From Apostichopus japonicus (taxonomy: Eukaryota > Echinodermata > Holothuroidea > Aspidochirotida > Stichopodidae): DNA of 64,000 nucleotides. Shown here piece after piece: positions 61,170 to 64,000 of this stretch. The stretch lies in assembly GCF_037975245.1 (NCBI RefSeq), contig NC_092577.1, forward strand, positions 13,043,013 to 13,107,012, in the 5' to 3' direction. Position numbers and translations under genes: made by a program. The first letter of the stretch is position 1. Every line of letters begins with the position of its first letter. The notes beneath the pieces were generated by a model that saw nothing but the letters and a program-made list of their open reading frames with translations, was not told the origin of the DNA and did no database searches.

Positions 61170-64000
61170 TGTGGCTTATTCAACAAGAAATCGATAAATG
61201 ACTTACACGTAATCATGTGAACCAAAATGTTTATTGTAAGACACTGTGCGAAACCTAGTTCTATGCAGAACATAAGAAATAACGCTTTCGTTTATTTTTG
61301 AAAATTAGGATTTTGGTTAAAAAATAGAGCAGGCAATCAATCAATCAATGAATTGTAACCAAAGAAGTAAAATGAATAGAAAAGTTTGAATTAAGAATTA
61401 TATTGTTTGCCTTTGTTCATTTTATTTCCCTCTTTTAAATATATTTGAATAAAAGGATTGTAAATGATACATATCGATATTAAAATAAACAAATCGGGCA
61501 AATAGTCAGTTTGAAGCAATTTATTTCGTAATCAAGTGTGTTTGCGTCATAGAGCGAACACTCATTTTTTTTATCATAAGAAATCGATAGATGGCTTATA
61601 CGTCATCAAAATGTTTATTGTAAGTTAGACATCGGGAAACACCTGAGAAAACCAACTGGAGAGTGATGTTGATAGTTTTATTTAATGACCTGAGTTACAA
61701 ATCGACAGGCTGATCATGTCGATAGTTTGGTAGGGGCGGATAAAGGGTTTCAGAAAGGTGGGGAGAGTGTGACCCTGAGATCGTTGACTCCAATGTAGAG
61801 GTGAGTCTAAGATTGCATCTCTACAAAAAAAAAACAGAAAAGATGTGAAATTGTGCATTGCGGGGCATATTTTAGCTGTAATGCAGGTGTATGTTTACTC
61901 CCTTTAAGTACCATTACCATTTAACTACATTCGTTTTTTTTTTTTTTTTTTTTTTTTTGTGGCTGTGAGCGAGAGTGGATGCAAATCAGAGATCCGCGCT
62001 TTAATGTGGCTAGCATCGGTTGTGACAAGTTTGATAGTTGGGAATTGTTCAAAAGCAAACAACTTAATAGTTGTTAAAGATTCAAATTATCTGTCTTTCT
62101 CATTCTTTCCTGTTTTTCTCTGTTTTATTTCTTCTTTGTAATTTTCGTCTAAAACTTCGATTGGTTCTCAACTTTCCACTTATCATACCCTTGATAACAC
62201 TTGTTAGCAGTCGTGTCTATATTGTTGCACAAGAGTCAATTACACAAACTGAATAACTCCGTCTGTCTATACCCAGAGTTCTCCCATCAAAAATGTTTCC
62301 TTTAAATTAACAGTGGGGTACAAAAAAAATCAATGATTTGTTTCCCAATAAGATCAATTACAATCAATTTTTTTTATTAATAGTAAACTGGTATATTTAG
62401 ACTCGTACAACGACCAGTGTATAACAAGTGTTTTATCATTACTTCGAAGGGACTGGCCATCTTCCATGTCAACCGATAAATATTATTTTTAATTGTCATA
62501 GAAAAACATTACGTTTCACTCAAATAACAGCGAGGACATTATGTTGAGCATAGAACGAATTCAGTTTACATACATAACCTGTAGCTAATGTGTTTTGGAT
62601 GTCGCGTGGGTTACTTCTCCTTAACTACTTATGACTGTGTTTGCGAGTCAGTGTTACAGAAACTTTACGGTGAGATGATGTTGGAAGATATTTAATTAAG
62701 TTTTAGACAATGCCGAAACCATTCACCACTGTTCTTTTTGAAGATTTGGAATCAAATGTTGATATATTTTTCGATCAGGATTGAGTACTTTCTCTGAAAA
62801 TCCTACATCTTTACATGACAAAGTTGGAAAAAGCAGGATTTGCTTAAAAGTGTTGGCTATTGTGAATAACAAAGAAACAATAGCACTTTCCCATCGATTC
62901 ATTCAAGTAAGTACATGTAAATAAACGCAACTGTATGTCGTGCCTTCTACCCTATTGTATATATGTATAGTTATGTATAGTTAAGTCTAGTTACGTTGCT
63001 ATTGTGTGTGTGTTCCTGTGCGTATGTGTGCACCCAATATGATGTTAATGGAAGTAGTCGTTGTACATACCATATTAGCAGTGAATAACAACTTATTAAT
63101 TGAGACTTTACATAAGTCGCCATATTCATATATGTTGTGACATTGTTGAGACAATTGTGATAAGCAAATGTCCGAAGATAACTGTATAGCCTCCGTTACA
63201 ATACTAAGCTGTGCGAAGACAACAATTGTGTACGGCTCAATGCGAGTCGGATATACTACTAGCCTACTAGCCGATTAGCCGATTAGCGGGCTAGCCTACT
63301 AGCCTTCTAGCCTACATTATATATCAGCTGAATCGAATGGTAAGAAAGCGGGTTGAATGGAAGAATTGTATAACTAATACCATGTTACTAATGCAACATT
63401 AAACCATTCCAGTTTACATCTGAAGTACAAAACATATTCCGTTTTCTGTTCAAATTCACATAAAATGTTAATGTGAATATTGGCAGAAAATATTATACAT
63501 AGCAGTCAAATCGGAACTAAGAACTTCCAAAAACTAGTCTGTTACACATAATGTTTTGTTTCTATGTTACATTGTTTTTTTTTTAAATTGATAGATATAT
63601 AACAACGGTCGTGTAGTGTTAAAACATTCTTTTGAACACCCGATGATCATGGCTTTATCAGTTTAAACTGAGCATATATATATGAGTACACGATAATCAT
63701 TTAAAACTGACGTGTGTTAAAATTCTTAACATGTGTTACATTAATGACTACTTGCTACTTAGTACTTACAAAAAGAAAATACTAAACGCACAATCCTATG
63801 CATAAAGATAGAATAGACTAACCAACCAGACTACTATTAGGTTACGCCTATAATTTCATCCACAATTTAACAGATTACGCTTACCGCAAAACGCTTGAAA
63901 TCTGCAATTTGAACAATCTTTACAAGGTACAATATTTACTAGTCAAAAATAGGGACAGTTGCTTAGACTCATATTCAGTCAGTAGTTGAAACAGCCTTTG
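61170..64000. other. No gene recognised; small repeats
   Basis: An ~80-bp block (AAGAAATCGATA...AAAATGTTTATTGTAAG) occurs at 61,180-61,250 and again at 61,575-61,655. A T run of 25 lies at 61,934-61,958. A CTAGCCTA/GATTAGC short tandem repeat lies at 63,258-63,315. A 24-codon ATG frame at 62,709 (MPKPFTTVLFEDLESN) is too short to support. Confidence 0.45.

Overview
The window looks like nuclear DNA of an animal, most likely a marine invertebrate; an echinoderm such as a sea cucumber is a guess. It is AT-rich. Its only long open reading frame of gene quality is a splice-acceptor-bounded 3' exon. It carries CR1/L2-type non-LTR retrotransposon remnants, hAT-like and CACTA-like DNA transposons with target duplications, and many long (TA)n tracts. 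I see no operons, no bacterial genes, no rRNA, no intact tRNA and no CRISPR.

The dominant theme is one gene family in many states of repair. The intact member is a large terminal exon at 49,684-50,750, coding for about 350 residues with seven hydrophobic segments. By the positive-inside rule its N-terminus is cytoplasmic and its C-terminus outside. Broken relatives lie at 5.74-6.0 kb (copy A), 9.7-10.3 kb (copy B) and 54.7-55.3 kb (copy C). Short first exons, each with an ATG and a GT donor in phase 1, lie at 4,556, 10,601, 12,882, 25,347 and 28,239, with stop-damaged ones at 9,478 and 53,703. Between the last first exon and the terminal exon lies a long array of duplicated small exons. Two are 99-nt acidic exons (35,227 and 35,545). 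Seven are mini-exons of 30-42 nt (30,307; 37,622; 40,593; 41,713; 42,832; 46,075; 47,194). All are phase 1-1 and multiples of three, so any combination would stay in frame with the terminal exon, which also begins in phase 1. I infer a cassette-exon locus that would vary the cytoplasmic N-terminus of a 7TM protein. This is the most interesting feature here and needs transcript evidence.

Layout: 1-4.2 kb, no recognisable gene; 4.2-10.5 kb, copies A and B; 10.6-12.9 kb, two more first exons; 14.7-18.5 kb, repeats including a 5'-truncated CR1/L2 element; 18.8-21.8 kb, a doubtful spliced locus; 22-24 kb, degenerate repeats; 24.5-28.6 kb, two copies of a first-exon module; 28.7-30.1 kb, two satellite-like arrays; 30.1-48.4 kb, the cassette-exon array, old at the edges and a young 1.12-kb tandem array in the middle, interrupted by a 4.5-kb CACTA-like element, a CR1/L2 fragment and a 2.1-kb composite element; 49.7-50.8 kb, the 7TM terminal exon; 50.9-51.7 kb, a TGGA/GGAC minisatellite; 52.4-55.5 kb, copy C; 55.7-60 kb, mobile-element debris with a neatly nested pair of hAT-like elements; 60-64 kb, simple repeats and no recognised gene.

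All exon calls rest on reading frame, splice consensus and comparison between copies within this window. No database search was possible.
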